From Lachnospira hominis (ex Liu et al. 2021) (GTDB lineage: Bacteria > Bacillota > Clostridia > Lachnospirales > Lachnospiraceae): a stretch of 64,000 nucleotides of DNA. The first letter of the stretch is position 1, and each line of letters starts with the position of its first letter. The notes under the pieces are model-generated. The model searched no databases. It saw only the letters and a list, made by a program, of their open reading frames with translations, and was not told the DNA's origin. A program made the position numbers and the translations under genes. Positions 9,078-17,997 of the stretch are shown piece after piece. Where the stretch lies: NCBI RefSeq assembly GCF_014287955.1, contig NZ_JACOPD010000003.1, forward strand, positions 124,001-188,000. Reading direction: 5' to 3'.

Positions 9078-9507
9078 GAAAACTGACAAAGTAACCGGAA
9101 AGCCGATCGATGGTGTTGTATTTGAAGTAAGAGATAAGGACGGAAAGGTGCTTGACACACTCACTACTGACAAGAATGGTCATGCAGAGAGCAAGGAGCT
9201 TCCTATCTGTACTTACAACGAGGATGAATCATTCAAGGAAGATATCCATTATACAGTAGTTGAGACAAAAGCAGCTGACGGATATATCCTCGATGAGACA
9301 GCTCACGATGTAACTCTTCGATACGATGACAATGCACCGGATGTTGTTGTAACAACTCTTAAGCTTATCAATGTACCGACAGAGCCTAAGCTTCCACAGA
9401 CAGGCGACAATGCAAATCCGCTTCTTTATCTTGGAATTGGTGCACTTGCACTTATTACAGGTGTTGGAGTAGGACTTCGTGGAAGAAAGAAAAAGAATAA
9501 ACAGTAA
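9019..9507 (+). pseudogene. C-terminal remnant of a SpaA/CnaB-type LPXTG surface protein
   Basis: The frame encodes the last CnaB-like isopeptide domain (GKIVIEKTDKVTGKPIDGVV ... HYTVVETKAADGYILDET), a sortase motif LPQTGDN, a hydrophobic segment and an RGRKKKNK tail. Such proteins in conjugative elements are usually many hundreds to over a thousand residues with a signal peptide. Here only about 160 residues remain and no start or signal peptide is left, so it is a 5'-truncated pseudogene. The 5' deletion junction is at about 9018, next to the previous fragment. Confidence 0.8.
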
Positions 9508-9518
9508 CAATTAACCTT

Positions 9519-9560
9519 GCGGGGAATGTAAGCCAGTGACTTATGTTCCCTGCTTTTTTT
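9519..9560 (+). terminator. Terminator after the LPXTG remnant
   Basis: A 14-bp imperfect stem, GCGGGGAATGTAAG (9519-9532) with CTTATGTTCCCTGC (9540-9553), is followed by seven T residues. Confidence 0.85.
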
Positions 9561-9577
9561 GATTTGGAGGACAAACA

Positions 9578-9925
9578 GTGGTAGGAGAAAGAATCAGATA
9601 TTACAGAAAACGACAAAAAATGACACTCAGGGAACTGGGCGAGAAAAGTGGTTTTGAAAATAGAGGTGATGTAAGAATTGCCCAATACGAAAATGGTTCA
9701 AGAGTTCCAAGGACGGGAACGTTGAACAGGATTGCAAAGGCACTTGGCATTCCGCCGGAAGAATTATTCTGTGAGGACTGTAGAAAGTGCATGTTTCTCA
9801 AGAATTATTACAGAAAGAAAAGAAAATCTCATACCACTTTTGATATGGGAATCGAAGAAGACAACAGTTACAGAGAACACAAAAATCCCGAGGATGAAGG
9901 GATTTTGTATGACAATTTAGATTAA
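9578..9925 (+). CDS. XRE-family transcriptional regulator
   Basis: 115 residues starting at GTG 9578, with TTGGAGG 7 nt upstream. The N-terminal 65 residues are a Cro/C1-type helix-turn-helix (MTLRELGEKSG ... IAQYENGSRVP ... RIAKALGIPPEELF). The C-terminal tail has a CEDCRKC cysteine cluster and a polar end of unknown role. It probably regulates functions of the integrated element. No operator is obvious nearby. Confidence 0.82.
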   Translation: MVGERIRYYRKRQKMTLRELGEKSGFENRGDVRIAQYENGSRVPRTGTLNRIAKALGIPPEELFCEDCRKCMFLKNYYRKKRKSHTTFDMGIEEDNSYREHKNPEDEGILYDNLD

Positions 9926-9939
9926 GGAGGAACCGTAAT

Positions 9940-10170
9940 ATGATGAATTACGAGATTTTTAAGGAAGTAGTAAAAGAAAAGTTTATGGATTATATGCCTG
10001 AGAAGTTCAAAGGAATGGAGCTTGTGGCAGAACCCGTGGAAAAGGTGAATGTGACTCTTGATGGCATCATCTTACGAGAGGAAGGCAGGAATATTTCGCC
10101 TACGATTTATATCAATGACATGTATAAGAAGTATCAGGACTGTGGTGATCTTGAGGTGTCACATCATTGA
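9940..10170 (+). pseudogene. N-terminal fragment of a DUF5688-like conjugative-element protein
   Basis: The first about 70 residues (MNYEIFKEVVKEKFMDYMP ... SPTIYINDMYKKYQDCGDLE) resemble the start of the DUF5688 proteins carried by Tn1549-type elements, which are around 300 residues long. The frame runs into a stop just after GDLE, so the rest has been deleted. GGAGG upstream is intact. The family name is from memory and should be confirmed by a profile search. Confidence 0.55.
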
Positions 10171-10470
10171 CAAATGTACATCGCCATGATATGGTTTGAG
10201 AAATATATATATTTTTTGTCGGAAGTGTAGAGTTTTTTGTCGGATACTTTTCTAAAATAAATAAGCTATTACATCTTTATGAAGGTGTTTCAGCATTTGG
10301 CACAAGGGGTTATCGCAGAAAGACCTATTTTTTGCAATAACTCAAGTAGAAATGAGGTGAATATCGATGATGCAGCAATTGTATAAATTGACATATGTCA
10401 AAAATGGGGGGGGGTAGAAGCCTACTGACCGTGAATGACGCTCAGGAGAGAATGACAAAAGGAGGACTTT
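10171..10470 (+). other. Intergenic stretch with a G9 tract and a short leader ORF
   Basis: A leader ORF begins at ATG 10367 behind GAGGTG (10354-10359), reads MMQQLYKLTYVKNGGG and stops at TAG directly after a run of nine G (10406-10414). With eight G the frame would instead run on for about 25 codons past the start of the next gene. Otherwise this 300 bp is AT-rich with no other gene that I can support. A GGAGG at 10462-10466 serves the downstream gene. Confidence 0.45.
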
Positions 10471-13400
10471 ATGAATATTATCAAACATAAATATGGCAAA
10501 CGAACGGTATCTCTGCTGCTTGCGGTAATTTTGGTGCTATGCCCTTTGCAGGTTAGGGCGGCAGATAACAAGCCAACCATCGAAATTGGTGACTACATTC
10601 AGATGGGTACTTATGGGGGAGTGCCAATTGTGTGGCGTTGTGTAGCGAAGGATAGCAATGGGCCATTGATGCTTTCGGATAGAGTATTGTGTGATTACAT
10701 GCCCTATGATGCAAAAACCAACAAAAATGCCGAAACAGGCTCGCACCGGCGCAATAGCTGGAGAGATAATTTTGGTTCTAACCACTGGAGAGACAGCAAC
10801 ATACGTTCTTGGCTCAATTCCAACGCTGAAGCAGGAAAAGTGAAATGGCTTTGCGGAAATCCGCCAACAGAGGATTCTGTCTATCCTAAAACGGCAGCAT
10901 ATGACCAAAAGGAGGGCTTCCTTCGCAGCTTTCGTTCGGATGAGCTGGGAGCGATTCGAACGGTGAAGCAGCGTTCTATCGTTTCCCATCCGGAGTATAC
11001 GGCAGGTTATATCGACGCAGCCGGTGTTGATCTTCCCTATAACACCACAATTGATACGGTAGCGGATGGGTATGACAGTGCCCATTATGAATATATTTGG
11101 GATAGAGTTTTTCTGCTGGATGTTCAGCAGCTCAAAACGGTTAATGATAACCTGAACGGCTACCATATCGCAAAAAACAGAAGCGGTGTAGCATGGAACT
11201 ATTGGCTGCGTACACCGATTACAACCTGTAACCATGATATGCGATTTGTGACCCCTCAAGGGAATATTTTGCGTGACGCACCCTATAAGGGATATTACGG
11301 CGTTCGTCCTGCCTTCTATCTGAATACGGAAAATTACACCGTATCATCCGGCACAGGACAGAGCGCACAGGACCCCTATGTTGTTTCCGCACCGGATGCG
11401 CCGGATGACAGCATTGGCATATCCGGCGCTGTGCGAGAGGATGTGAATGGTGACTGGAATGTGAACACGGATGAGTATCTACAGCTGGAGATGAGTACCC
11501 TCTACACTGAGGATCCTGCATATGCAAATGTAACCGTACCGGTGTATACAATCCAGAAGCCTCGCAGCGATAAGGAGAACATGGTGATTGTGTACTGCGC
11601 CGAGGGCTACACCAAAAGCCAGCAAAAGCAGTTTGTCGAGGATGTAAAAAAGCTGTGGGGGGAGGTATTGCAGATAGAGCCATATCGCAGCATGGCGGAT
11701 CGCTTTAATGTCTATGCACTCTGCACGGCATCGGTGGATGGCTATGGCGGTACCAGCACATTTTTTGCTGCGACCGCCAAAGGAGGAATTTCTACTAACA
11801 AAGGGAACTGGCGCAACCATGTTTTGGAGCGCATCATAGGCCCTGCGTTTATCGAGAAGATTCATGACGCACATATTCCTAATGAAACGCATCCAAACGA
11901 AAACACGATGGATCATAATTATAGACAGTATGATTATGTGTATGAAAATATCAACCAATTCGTTGTGTTGGCGAATAGCGGTGAGTATTTCGGTGGCTCT
12001 CATGATAATAAACAATATGGTATTCACTATATTGTTGCGTCAGCGAGAAACGCATATTCTGCGTTTACCCAGCGGCATGAACTGGGACACGGTCTGTTCC
12101 ATCTGGGAGATGAATATAATTATAGCACTGTTCCTGTAGATGAGTGGAATTACACTACATCACTGAATATGACTGCAACAAAAGATCCCACGAAAGTGAA
12201 GTGGAAGCAGCTGCTTGGCTTCCGTAATACCTATACCTGCCCGCATCTTGACTACTATCCTTATACCTATAATTCCAGCAGGGATTGTCTGATGCGAGAG
12301 ACCTTTCAGAATGATTTTTGCGATGTGTGCAAGCTACAGGGCATAAAGGTCATGAGTCAGCTCATTACAAATCCCCCTGCGCTTTATGTGGCTGTTCCTG
12401 AGGTGAAAAAGTATATCGGCGGTTACAGAAATCCCACAAAAGATCCTTCTGCCTTTGAGGCAGCGAATTCCTCCGCATATGCGAGCTATCAAAATGACAG
12501 GAATAGCCGTCTATTAAGCGGCGGCAGTAAAAACAGCTTTGATTATAGCAGCATGAAGGGGCAGCAGGTTGAGCTGCGCACCATTATACAAAATCTTTCG
12601 AATACCCAAGCGAAGACTGTGACCCTGCGCCTGTGGGTGGAACATTCCAACGGCGAAAAAGCGGTCACGACAGATGGGGAGCAGGTTTTCACTACGCAGG
12701 AGTTTGACATCCCTGTTTGGAAAGAGAAAAGCAAATTCTGGACAAAGGGTGCGTTGGATTACGAGGGCAGCGACTTTAATTCCGGCCTTGTCAACTGCTC
12801 TCTGGTTTACACGATTCCGGAGAATGCCATTCTGCAATCCGGCGATACCATCGGCTTTGAGATTGTAGATCATGCGACAGGCGAGGTATTGGCTGATGAT
12901 GATACGGAGCAGCAGCACTATGTCAATGTCACCATCCAATATCAGCTGGAGGATGGCACAGATGTTCCAAACACCATGCCGACTACCTTTACTGTTCCGG
13001 TAGGCAAAAAGGTTGATTGGCAGCCGCCGCAGGAACTGCACGGCTACACTTTTGTTAAAGCGGAGGGGATGGAAAATGCTGTCCCGAACAGTGGTATGAC
13101 GATTCGTTATATTTATAAAAGGTCTGAGGAACGCCCCGAGCCGCCGGTGACAAAAAATTATACGGTGCAATACAATTGGGGCTCTGTATTCCCGACAGGC
13201 GCAACGCTGCCGCTAAATAGCAGCTCCTATTCGAGTGTGCAACAGGCGAAGGCGGCTGTGGATAAGAAATATACCTCCACAACACGCATTCAGGCACAAA
13301 AGGATGGTAAAAACGGCACATGGGCTTTTTCGGGCTGGGATGCCGGCAACCTAAACGGCACAACCGTGGTATTCCGTGGAAGTTGGAGTTTTACGGCGGA

Positions 13401-14475
13401 TACAGCGCCGATAACGCCTCCGAGCGGTACAGCAAGCTACAAGATTACCGCAACGGCAGGTATCGGTGGAACAATCTCTCCCGGTGGCACGACAACGGTA
13501 TCTGCCGCAGGTCAGCTTACATATACAATCAAGGCGAACGAAGGATATTATATTGCGGACGTAAAGGTGGATGGTTCGGAAGTGACAGCAACCACAAGCT
13601 ACACCTTTAGTGATGTGAATACTGATCACACCATAGAAGTTACCTTTAAACAGGAAAGCCAGACACCGGATGTGCCGGATGTGATTGCACCAAGCATAAC
13701 CACACAGCCTGGAAATGCGACAGTGAAGGTAGGTGAGACTGCGTCCTTTACCATAGCAGCAAGCGGTACAGATCTTACCTATCAGTGGCAGATAGACAGA
13801 AATGATGGGAAAGGATGGGTAAACATTGACGGTGCAACGGCAACGAGCTATACCACATCCACAGTCAATATAAGCTGCAACGGATTTAAGTATAAGTGTG
13901 TTGTTTCAAACAGCGCAGGAAACGTAGAGAGTAATTCTGCAACATTGACCGTACAGGATGCGGGCGGTTCCGATAATCCTGACATACCGAATAACACCTA
14001 TCAGATTATTGATGGAGCAAACAGTAGTTGGACGCATGACAGTGATGATAATATCACCATCCGGGGTAACGGAGACTTCTCCAAGTTTACCGGAGTTAAG
14101 GTGGACGGAAATTTGATAGACAAGAGCAACTACACTGCAAAGGAAGGCTCTACCATTATCACACTGAAAGCTTCCTACCTGAATACACTTTCGGCAGGAA
14201 ACCATACAGTTGAAATCCTTTGGACGGATGGTTCTGCAAGCACCACATTTACCACCAAAGCAAATATCTCTGATAACAGTAATAACAACCAGAATGATAA
14301 TAACAATAGCAATTCCTCTGATGACAAGCCATCGAGTGGAACTGATAAGAAGGATGTGACTGCACCTAAAACCGGAGACAACACACCGAGTGTATGGCTG
14401 TTTATACTATCAATTCTTTCCGGAACGGGATTGATTATTACCGTAAAGAAACGCAGAGAAAATTTGAATTCATAG
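10471..14475 (+). CDS. Wall-anchored M64-type metalloprotease with N-terminal DUF6273-like domain and adhesin repeats
   Basis: 1334 residues. Order: signal peptide (1-30); a DUF6273-like domain (about 38-290, with IQMGTYGGVPIVWRC, WLRTP and VRPAFYLN); a Peptidase_M64 (IgA peptidase-like) domain (about 370-640) with the zinc motif HELGHGLFHLGDEY; a spacer with Cys pairs; a MucBP-like repeat (about 810-885); a SHIRT-like domain; a bacterial repeat-2-like domain; an Ig-like domain; an X2-like domain; an N/D/S-rich linker; the sortase signal APKTGDN, a hydrophobic helix and a KKRRE tail. It is GC-richer than its neighbours and sits in the lysS element as apparent cargo. The substrate is unknown: relatedness to IgA-cleaving M64 enzymes is only at family level. 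Confidence 0.85.
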   Translation: MNIIKHKYGKRTVSLLLAVILVLCPLQVRAADNKPTIEIGDYIQMGTYGGVPIVWRCVAKDSNGPLMLSDRVLCDYMPYDAKTNKNAETGSHRRNSWRDNFGSNHWRDSNIRSWLNSNAEAGKVKWLCGNPPTEDSVYPKTAAYDQKEGFLRSFRSDELGAIRTVKQRSIVSHPEYTAGYIDAAGVDLPYNTTIDTVADGYDSAHYEYIWDRVFLLDVQQLKTVNDNLNGYHIAKNRSGVAWNYWLRTPITTCNHDMRFVTPQGNILRDAPYKGYYGVRPAFYLNTENYTVSSGTGQSAQDPYVVSAPDAPDDSIGISGAVREDVNGDWNVNTDEYLQLEMSTLYTEDPAYANVTVPVYTIQKPRSDKENMVIVYCAEGYTKSQQKQFVEDVKKLWGEVLQIEPYRSMADRFNVYALCTASVDGYGGTSTFFAATAKGGISTNKGNWRNHVLERIIGPAFIEKIHDAHIPNETHPNENTMDHNYRQYDYVYENINQFVVLANSGEYFGGSHDNKQYGIHYIVASARNAYSAFTQRHELGHGLFHLGDEYNYSTVPVDEWNYTTSLNMTATKDPTKVKWKQLLGFRNTYTCPHLDYYPYTYNSSRDCLMRETFQNDFCDVCKLQGIKVMSQLITNPPALYVAVPEVKKYIGGYRNPTKDPSAFEAANSSAYASYQNDRNSRLLSGGSKNSFDYSSMKGQQVELRTIIQNLSNTQAKTVTLRLWVEHSNGEKAVTTDGEQVFTTQEFDIPVWKEKSKFWTKGALDYEGSDFNSGLVNCSLVYTIPENAILQSGDTIGFEIVDHATGEVLADDDTEQQHYVNVTIQYQLEDGTDVPNTMPTTFTVPVGKKVDWQPPQELHGYTFVKAEGMENAVPNSGMTIRYIYKRSEERPEPPVTKNYTVQYNWGSVFPTGATLPLNSSSYSSVQQAKAAVDKKYTSTTRIQAQKDGKNGTWAFSGWDAGNLNGTTVVFRGSWSFTADTAPITPPSGTASYKITATAGIGGTISPGGTTTVSAAGQLTYTIKANEGYYIADVKVDGSEVTATTSYTFSDVNTDHTIEVTFKQESQTPDVPDVIAPSITTQPGNATVKVGETASFTIAASGTDLTYQWQIDRNDGKGWVNIDGATATSYTTSTVNISCNGFKYKCVVSNSAGNVESNSATLTVQDAGGSDNPDIPNNTYQIIDGANSSWTHDSDDNITIRGNGDFSKFTGVKVDGNLIDKSNYTAKEGSTIITLKASYLNTLSAGNHTVEILWTDGSASTTFTTKANISDNSNNNQNDNNNSNSSDDKPSSGTDKKDVTAPKTGDNTPSVWLFILSILSGTGLIITVKKRRENLNS

Positions 14476-14515
14476 AAACGATAGTTAAAAAATAAAACGA
14501 GAAAATAACCATGGA

Positions 14516-14546
14516 GAAGGCGGGCATGTATGTCCGCCTTTTCTTC
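14516..14546 (+). terminator. Terminator after the metalloprotease gene
   Basis: AAGGCGG (14517-14523) pairs with CCGCCTT (14534-14540), followed by TTTCTTC. Confidence 0.65.
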
Positions 14547-14804
14547 AAAGAAAACACAACAGGGAGTGTACGCTGCGGAAGAGGCGAAAGAAAAGACACA
14601 GACGGAATCAAAGCAGAAGGCGTGTATGGGAATGGAAATGGAAATGCCTGACTCTGCAACTTTTATTAGCGGTGATATTTGTTTTTTCTGTGGCGGGGCT
14701 TCTTGGATATGGCATCTTCTATCTGTGTCAGAATGAGAGTAGCAGAAACACGCAAAAAGAATTACAAGGCATACGAGGAGAATCAAAAAAATTGCTGCTC
14801 CGAC
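14543..14804 (+). pseudogene. Remnant of a small membrane protein gene of the element
   Basis: One frame reads a very basic stretch (RKRRKKRHRRNQSRRR), then a single hydrophobic helix (LTLQLLLAVIFVFSVAGLLG) and a polar region with SSRNTQKELQ. It has no start codon with an RBS and it runs into the oppositely oriented regulator gene. This is the layout of an N-terminal anchor of a sortase or a conjugation membrane protein, but too little remains to name it. Confidence 0.4.
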
Positions 14805-15005
14805 TCAATCTTCCACATGGAATACATCTTCCACCAGCATATTAAAGTACTTTGATATCTGCAGCATAAATTCGGCAGATGGGGTACTGTCCCCACGCTC
14901 TATCCTGCCGACAGTTTTGGTGCTGTATCCGATAGCAGCGGCAAGGTCGTTCTGGTAAATGCCACGCTGCTCCCGGATTTCTCTGATATTATTGGTAACC
15001 GCCAT
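14805..15005 (-). CDS. Small XRE-family regulator (minus strand)
   Basis: 66 residues from the ATG at 15005, which has GAAGGG 6 nt upstream; longer in-frame extensions have no RBS. It is almost entirely a helix-turn-helix domain (IREIREQRGIYQNDLAAAIG ... TVGRIERGDSTPS ... YFNMLVEDVFHVED), the compact form common in clostridial mobile elements. It is the only clear minus-strand gene in the first 23 kb and converges on the protease gene. Target unknown. Confidence 0.82.
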   Translation of the reverse strand: MAVTNNIREIREQRGIYQNDLAAAIGYSTKTVGRIERGDSTPSAEFMLQISKYFNMLVEDVFHVED

Positions 15006-15119
15006 AAAAATCCCTTCTTTCAGTTCTATAGATATTTTCTTATTGTCATTATGCAAAATAATGTGTCCGATAAAAAGGACTTGCAATTTTATCGGCAATG
15101 CTTTAATTGTAAAATTTAA

Positions 15120-16159
15120 CGCCAGAAATTGCCTACTTTTACTCTTACAATCGTGCGTTTACTTTTACAAATCTTGTTTTTTATAGGATAATACTCATAT
15201 GCTGTCTGACCAGAAAGGAGCAGACCTATGAGTAAACATCTCACTTTAACTGACCGGGCAATTATTGAAAAATATCTCGCCCAGGATATGTCTTTCTCTT
15301 TTATTGCTAAAAGACTGAACCGCTCAGCAACCACAATCTCTCGCGAGATTAAGAACCACCGTTGCTTTGTTAACGGTTTCCGGTATACATCGAATGACTG
15401 CATTAATTATCGTTCTTGCTTACGCAGAAACATATGCGATCAGGAATCAATTTACACTTGTTCCCATCGCTGCAAAACATGTACGGAATTCGACTGTAAA
15501 AGCTTATGTTCACAGTACATTTCTGCACATTGTCCTTTGCTGGATAAACCGCCTTATGTTTGCACTCGTTGTCCAAATGAGAAGACATGCAAAAGAAACC
15601 ATGCCTACTACACTGCTCATCGGGCGCACGCTGAATACGTCAAAGAATTAAGTTCATCAAGGAAAGGCATTCGTACCAGTCCTGAACGGTTATTGGAACT
15701 AAATGATTTACTAATGCCGCTGGTTAATAAAGGACAATCCATCAACCACATATTTGCCACTCATTCCGATGAAATCAGGCTTTCCAAAAAGACTATCTAC
15801 AACTACATCGACCAGAGTGCTTTCCGGGTAAGGAATATTGATCTTCCCAAAAAGGTTCGTTATAAGCAGCGACATTCTCATGAGGTTCTTATGAAGTTCG
15901 ATTATCAGTATCGAAAAGGACGTACTTACACTGATTTCACTTCCTTCATGGAACAAAATCCGAAACTCCCGATTGTTGAAATGGATACCGTAATCGGTGC
16001 CCGAAATAGTGGAAAGGTACTTCTGACTATTCTATTTAGAGACACCAATTTCATGTTGATTTTTCTTTTGCCGGATAAGTCTCATCAAAGTGTACTTCAT
16101 GTTTTTGATAAGCTCACATCGCTTCTTGGTATTGAACTTTTCCGAAAACTATTTCCTGT
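15120..16159 (+). mobile_element. Truncated IS30-family insertion sequence
   Basis: The left non-coding end (from about 15120, rich in TTTACTTTTAC-type repeats) and the transposase are present. The right end is missing because the element stops abruptly at about 16158, where a remnant of an excisionase-like gene begins. No right inverted repeat is visible, so it is an immobile relic. The left boundary is approximate. Confidence 0.6.
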
Positions 16160-16187
16160 AAGGATGCGAAAGCATGTTATAAGATGA
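15228..16187 (+). pseudogene. IS30-family transposase, C-terminally truncated
   Basis: Starts at ATG 15228 behind AAAGGAG. The N-terminal IS30 helix-turn-helix (LTLTDRAIIEKYL ... SATTISREIKNHR), a cysteine-rich zinc-finger-like middle (about 60-125) and the first catalytic Asp (PIVEMDTVIG) are present. IS30 enzymes continue with a TDNG-type second Asp and a distal Glu. Here the frame leaves homology after about residue 310 and its last about ten codons read through foreign DNA. With two of three DDE residues missing it cannot be an active transposase. Confidence 0.85.
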
Positions 16188-16270
16188 ATAGACTGGTGCT
16201 TGTGAACGTTGATATTCTTAATGAATATCTGGAGACATTTCATATAGAAGACGAGGAATTCTACAAATAA
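16160..16270 (+). pseudogene. C-terminal remnant of a second excisionase-like gene
   Basis: The frame from 16160 encodes about 36 residues (KDAKACYKMNRLVLVN, then a tail ending EDEEFYK) that align with the C-terminal half of the 8643-8870 product (KDAKAIYKLGQLVLVN and a tail ending VDDEFYK). It has no start codon. It was evidently cut when the IS30 remnant was joined here. It shows that an excisionase-like gene once stood just upstream of the integrase. Confidence 0.7.
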
Positions 16271-16306
16271 ATTGAAAAGAATATGAAAGAGTTTGCATTA
16301 ATATAC

Positions 16307-16335
16307 TTGACTTTATGTCTGACATAAAGTATACT
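16307..16335 (+). promoter_or_regulatory. Promoter with built-in palindromic operator for the RHH gene
   Basis: TTGACT (16307-16312), a 17-bp spacer and TATACT (16330-16335). The spacer contains a perfect 9-bp inverted repeat, ACTTTATGT (16310-16318) and ACATAAAGT (16322-16330), that overlaps both promoter boxes. This is the arrangement expected for steric autorepression by the encoded ribbon-helix-helix protein. Confidence 0.75.
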
Positions 16336-16357
16336 ATGTTCAGATGGAGGTGATATA

Positions 16358-16531
16358 TTGGCAAAGATGGGACGACCAAAAGCTGAAAATCCTGCTGATA
16401 AGAGGATTACAATCAGACTGAATGGTGAAGAACATGAATTGCTGCTTGAATACACCAAAAATCATAACATGACTATGACGCAAGTAGTTAAAATGGCAGT
16501 GTTAGAGAAACTAATGGCTGACCAGAAGTAA
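16358..16531 (+). CDS. Ribbon-helix-helix (CopG-like) small regulator
   Basis: 57 residues. TTG 16358 is chosen because GGAGGTG (16346-16352) is at proper spacing; the next ATG (16367) is too far. The sequence GRPKAENPADKRITIRLNGE begins a beta strand of the RHH type, followed by two helices (EEHELLLEYTKNHNMTMTQV and KMAVLEKLMAD). It ends 34 bp before the integrase and presumably controls it. A compact palindromic promoter-operator precedes the gene. Confidence 0.72.
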   Translation: MAKMGRPKAENPADKRITIRLNGEEHELLLEYTKNHNMTMTQVVKMAVLEKLMADQK

Positions 16532-16565
16532 TGCAGGCTCTTTTCTTTTTGAGAAAGGAGAAAAG

Positions 16566-17801
16566 ATGGCTTGTAGAAAAGATGGTAAAGGAAGAGTATT
16601 ACGAAAAGGAGAGCATTATCGTAAAACTGATGGCAGGTATTCATATATTTATACTGATCCATTAGGGAAAAAAAGGACGATATATGCGAAATCTCTTGTA
16701 ACACTTAGGCAGAAAGAAGACGAACTTGTTCGTGACCAGATGGACGGGTTAAATGTATATGTTGCTGGAAGTGCAGATGTAAATTTTTTGTTTGATAGAT
16801 ATATTTCTACCAAGACGGAGTTGCGAAGCACTACAAAAGCAAATTACTTATATACATGGGATCATTTTATCAGGGATACGTTCGGAAAGAAAAAGATTAA
16901 GGATGTGAAGTATTCTGATGTCTTATTTTTCTATACGGATTTGATTACGAACAAGGGATTGCAGGTAAATACTTTGGAGAGTATCAATACTGTATTGCGA
17001 CCTACATTTGAGCTGGCAGTACGAGATGATATTATAAGAAGAAATCCTGTAAATGGAGCTTATGCCGAGGTGAAAAAAAGAAACGGTGGTGCTAGAAAGA
17101 GTCGAAGAGCACTGACAGTAGAGCAACAGAGAGAATTTATTGATTATGTTGCAAAGAATCCGTTTTTCTTCCATTGGTATCCGTTTTTTGTATTTCTGCT
17201 TGGAACTGGATGCAGAATCGGTGAGGCAATAGGCATCAGATGGGACGATGTTGATATGAAGAAACGAACAATCAATATTAACCATAGTCTTACTTATTAC
17301 ACAAGATCTGACAATTCATTTAAGTGTGAGTTTCGGGTTTCAGAACCTAAAACAGAAGCAGGAATAAGGACAATTCCAATGATGGGACCGGTGTATGAAG
17401 TGCTCAAGTCTGAATATCAGCGTCAGCAGGAAGAAGGTTTTTGTGTTGCAGAGGTTGATGGAATGACAAACTTTATATTTACTAATCGGTTTGGAAATCC
17501 ACATAATCCGCAGGCAGTAAATCGTGCAATCAAGAGAATCGTTGATACTCACAATGCCGAAGAAGAGGTAGAGGCAAAGAAAAAGAAGAGAGAACCTATA
17601 ATGTTGCCCAGGTTTTCATGTCACATTTTTAGACACACATTTGCTTCGAGGTTTTGTGAGAACGAAACCAATGTAAAAGTTATTCAAGAAGTAATGGGAC
17701 ATGCTGATGTCAGCACAACCATGAACATTTATGCGGAGGCAAATCCAGAGGTTACTAGAGAGGCTTTGGAGAAACTTGCCAAGAACATGGATGTATTTTA
17801 G
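16566..17801 (+). CDS. int: Tyrosine recombinase / integrase (Tn916-Int-like)
   Basis: 411 residues with an AAAGGAG ribosome site. The N-terminal arm-binding domain (KGRVLRKGEHYRKTDGRYSY), a core-binding helical domain (about 75-180) and the catalytic domain are all present. Catalytic residues are visible: Arg in LGTGCRIGEAIG, His-x-x-Arg in HIFRHTFASR, the second His in VMGHADVSTT and the nucleophilic Tyr in MNIYAEANPE. It should catalyse integration and excision at lysS, as it is the last gene before the right border (attR candidate 18000-18012). Confidence 0.92.
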   Translation: MACRKDGKGRVLRKGEHYRKTDGRYSYIYTDPLGKKRTIYAKSLVTLRQKEDELVRDQMDGLNVYVAGSADVNFLFDRYISTKTELRSTTKANYLYTWDHFIRDTFGKKKIKDVKYSDVLFFYTDLITNKGLQVNTLESINTVLRPTFELAVRDDIIRRNPVNGAYAEVKKRNGGARKSRRALTVEQQREFIDYVAKNPFFFHWYPFFVFLLGTGCRIGEAIGIRWDDVDMKKRTININHSLTYYTRSDNSFKCEFRVSEPKTEAGIRTIPMMGPVYEVLKSEYQRQQEEGFCVAEVDGMTNFIFTNRFGNPHNPQAVNRAIKRIVDTHNAEEEVEAKKKKREPIMLPRFSCHIFRHTFASRFCENETNVKVIQEVMGHADVSTTMNIYAEANPEVTREALEKLAKNMDVF

Positions 17802-17997
17802 AAACAACGATATAATATAGAAAAGAGTCCTCTGATTTGAGGACTAGGCAATTGACCAAAAAAATTTAATATGACTAATATATGACCAAAAAAGACTGCA
17901 AATTTGGTTATTTTAGTACAGCTTGCTAAAGAAAATATTGTAATGATTTAAAGAAATGTAAATCATCTTACAGCTCTTTACAGCAGGAGCGAAAAAG

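Noticed and set aside
12514..13170. 218-codon minus-strand frame opposite the metalloprotease gene
   Set aside because: Antisense shadow; the plus strand encodes recognisable domains throughout.
17826..17845. Hairpin AGTCCTC/GAGGACT after the integrase as a terminator
   Set aside because: The stem is good, but no T tract follows; it may instead be part of the recombination region.
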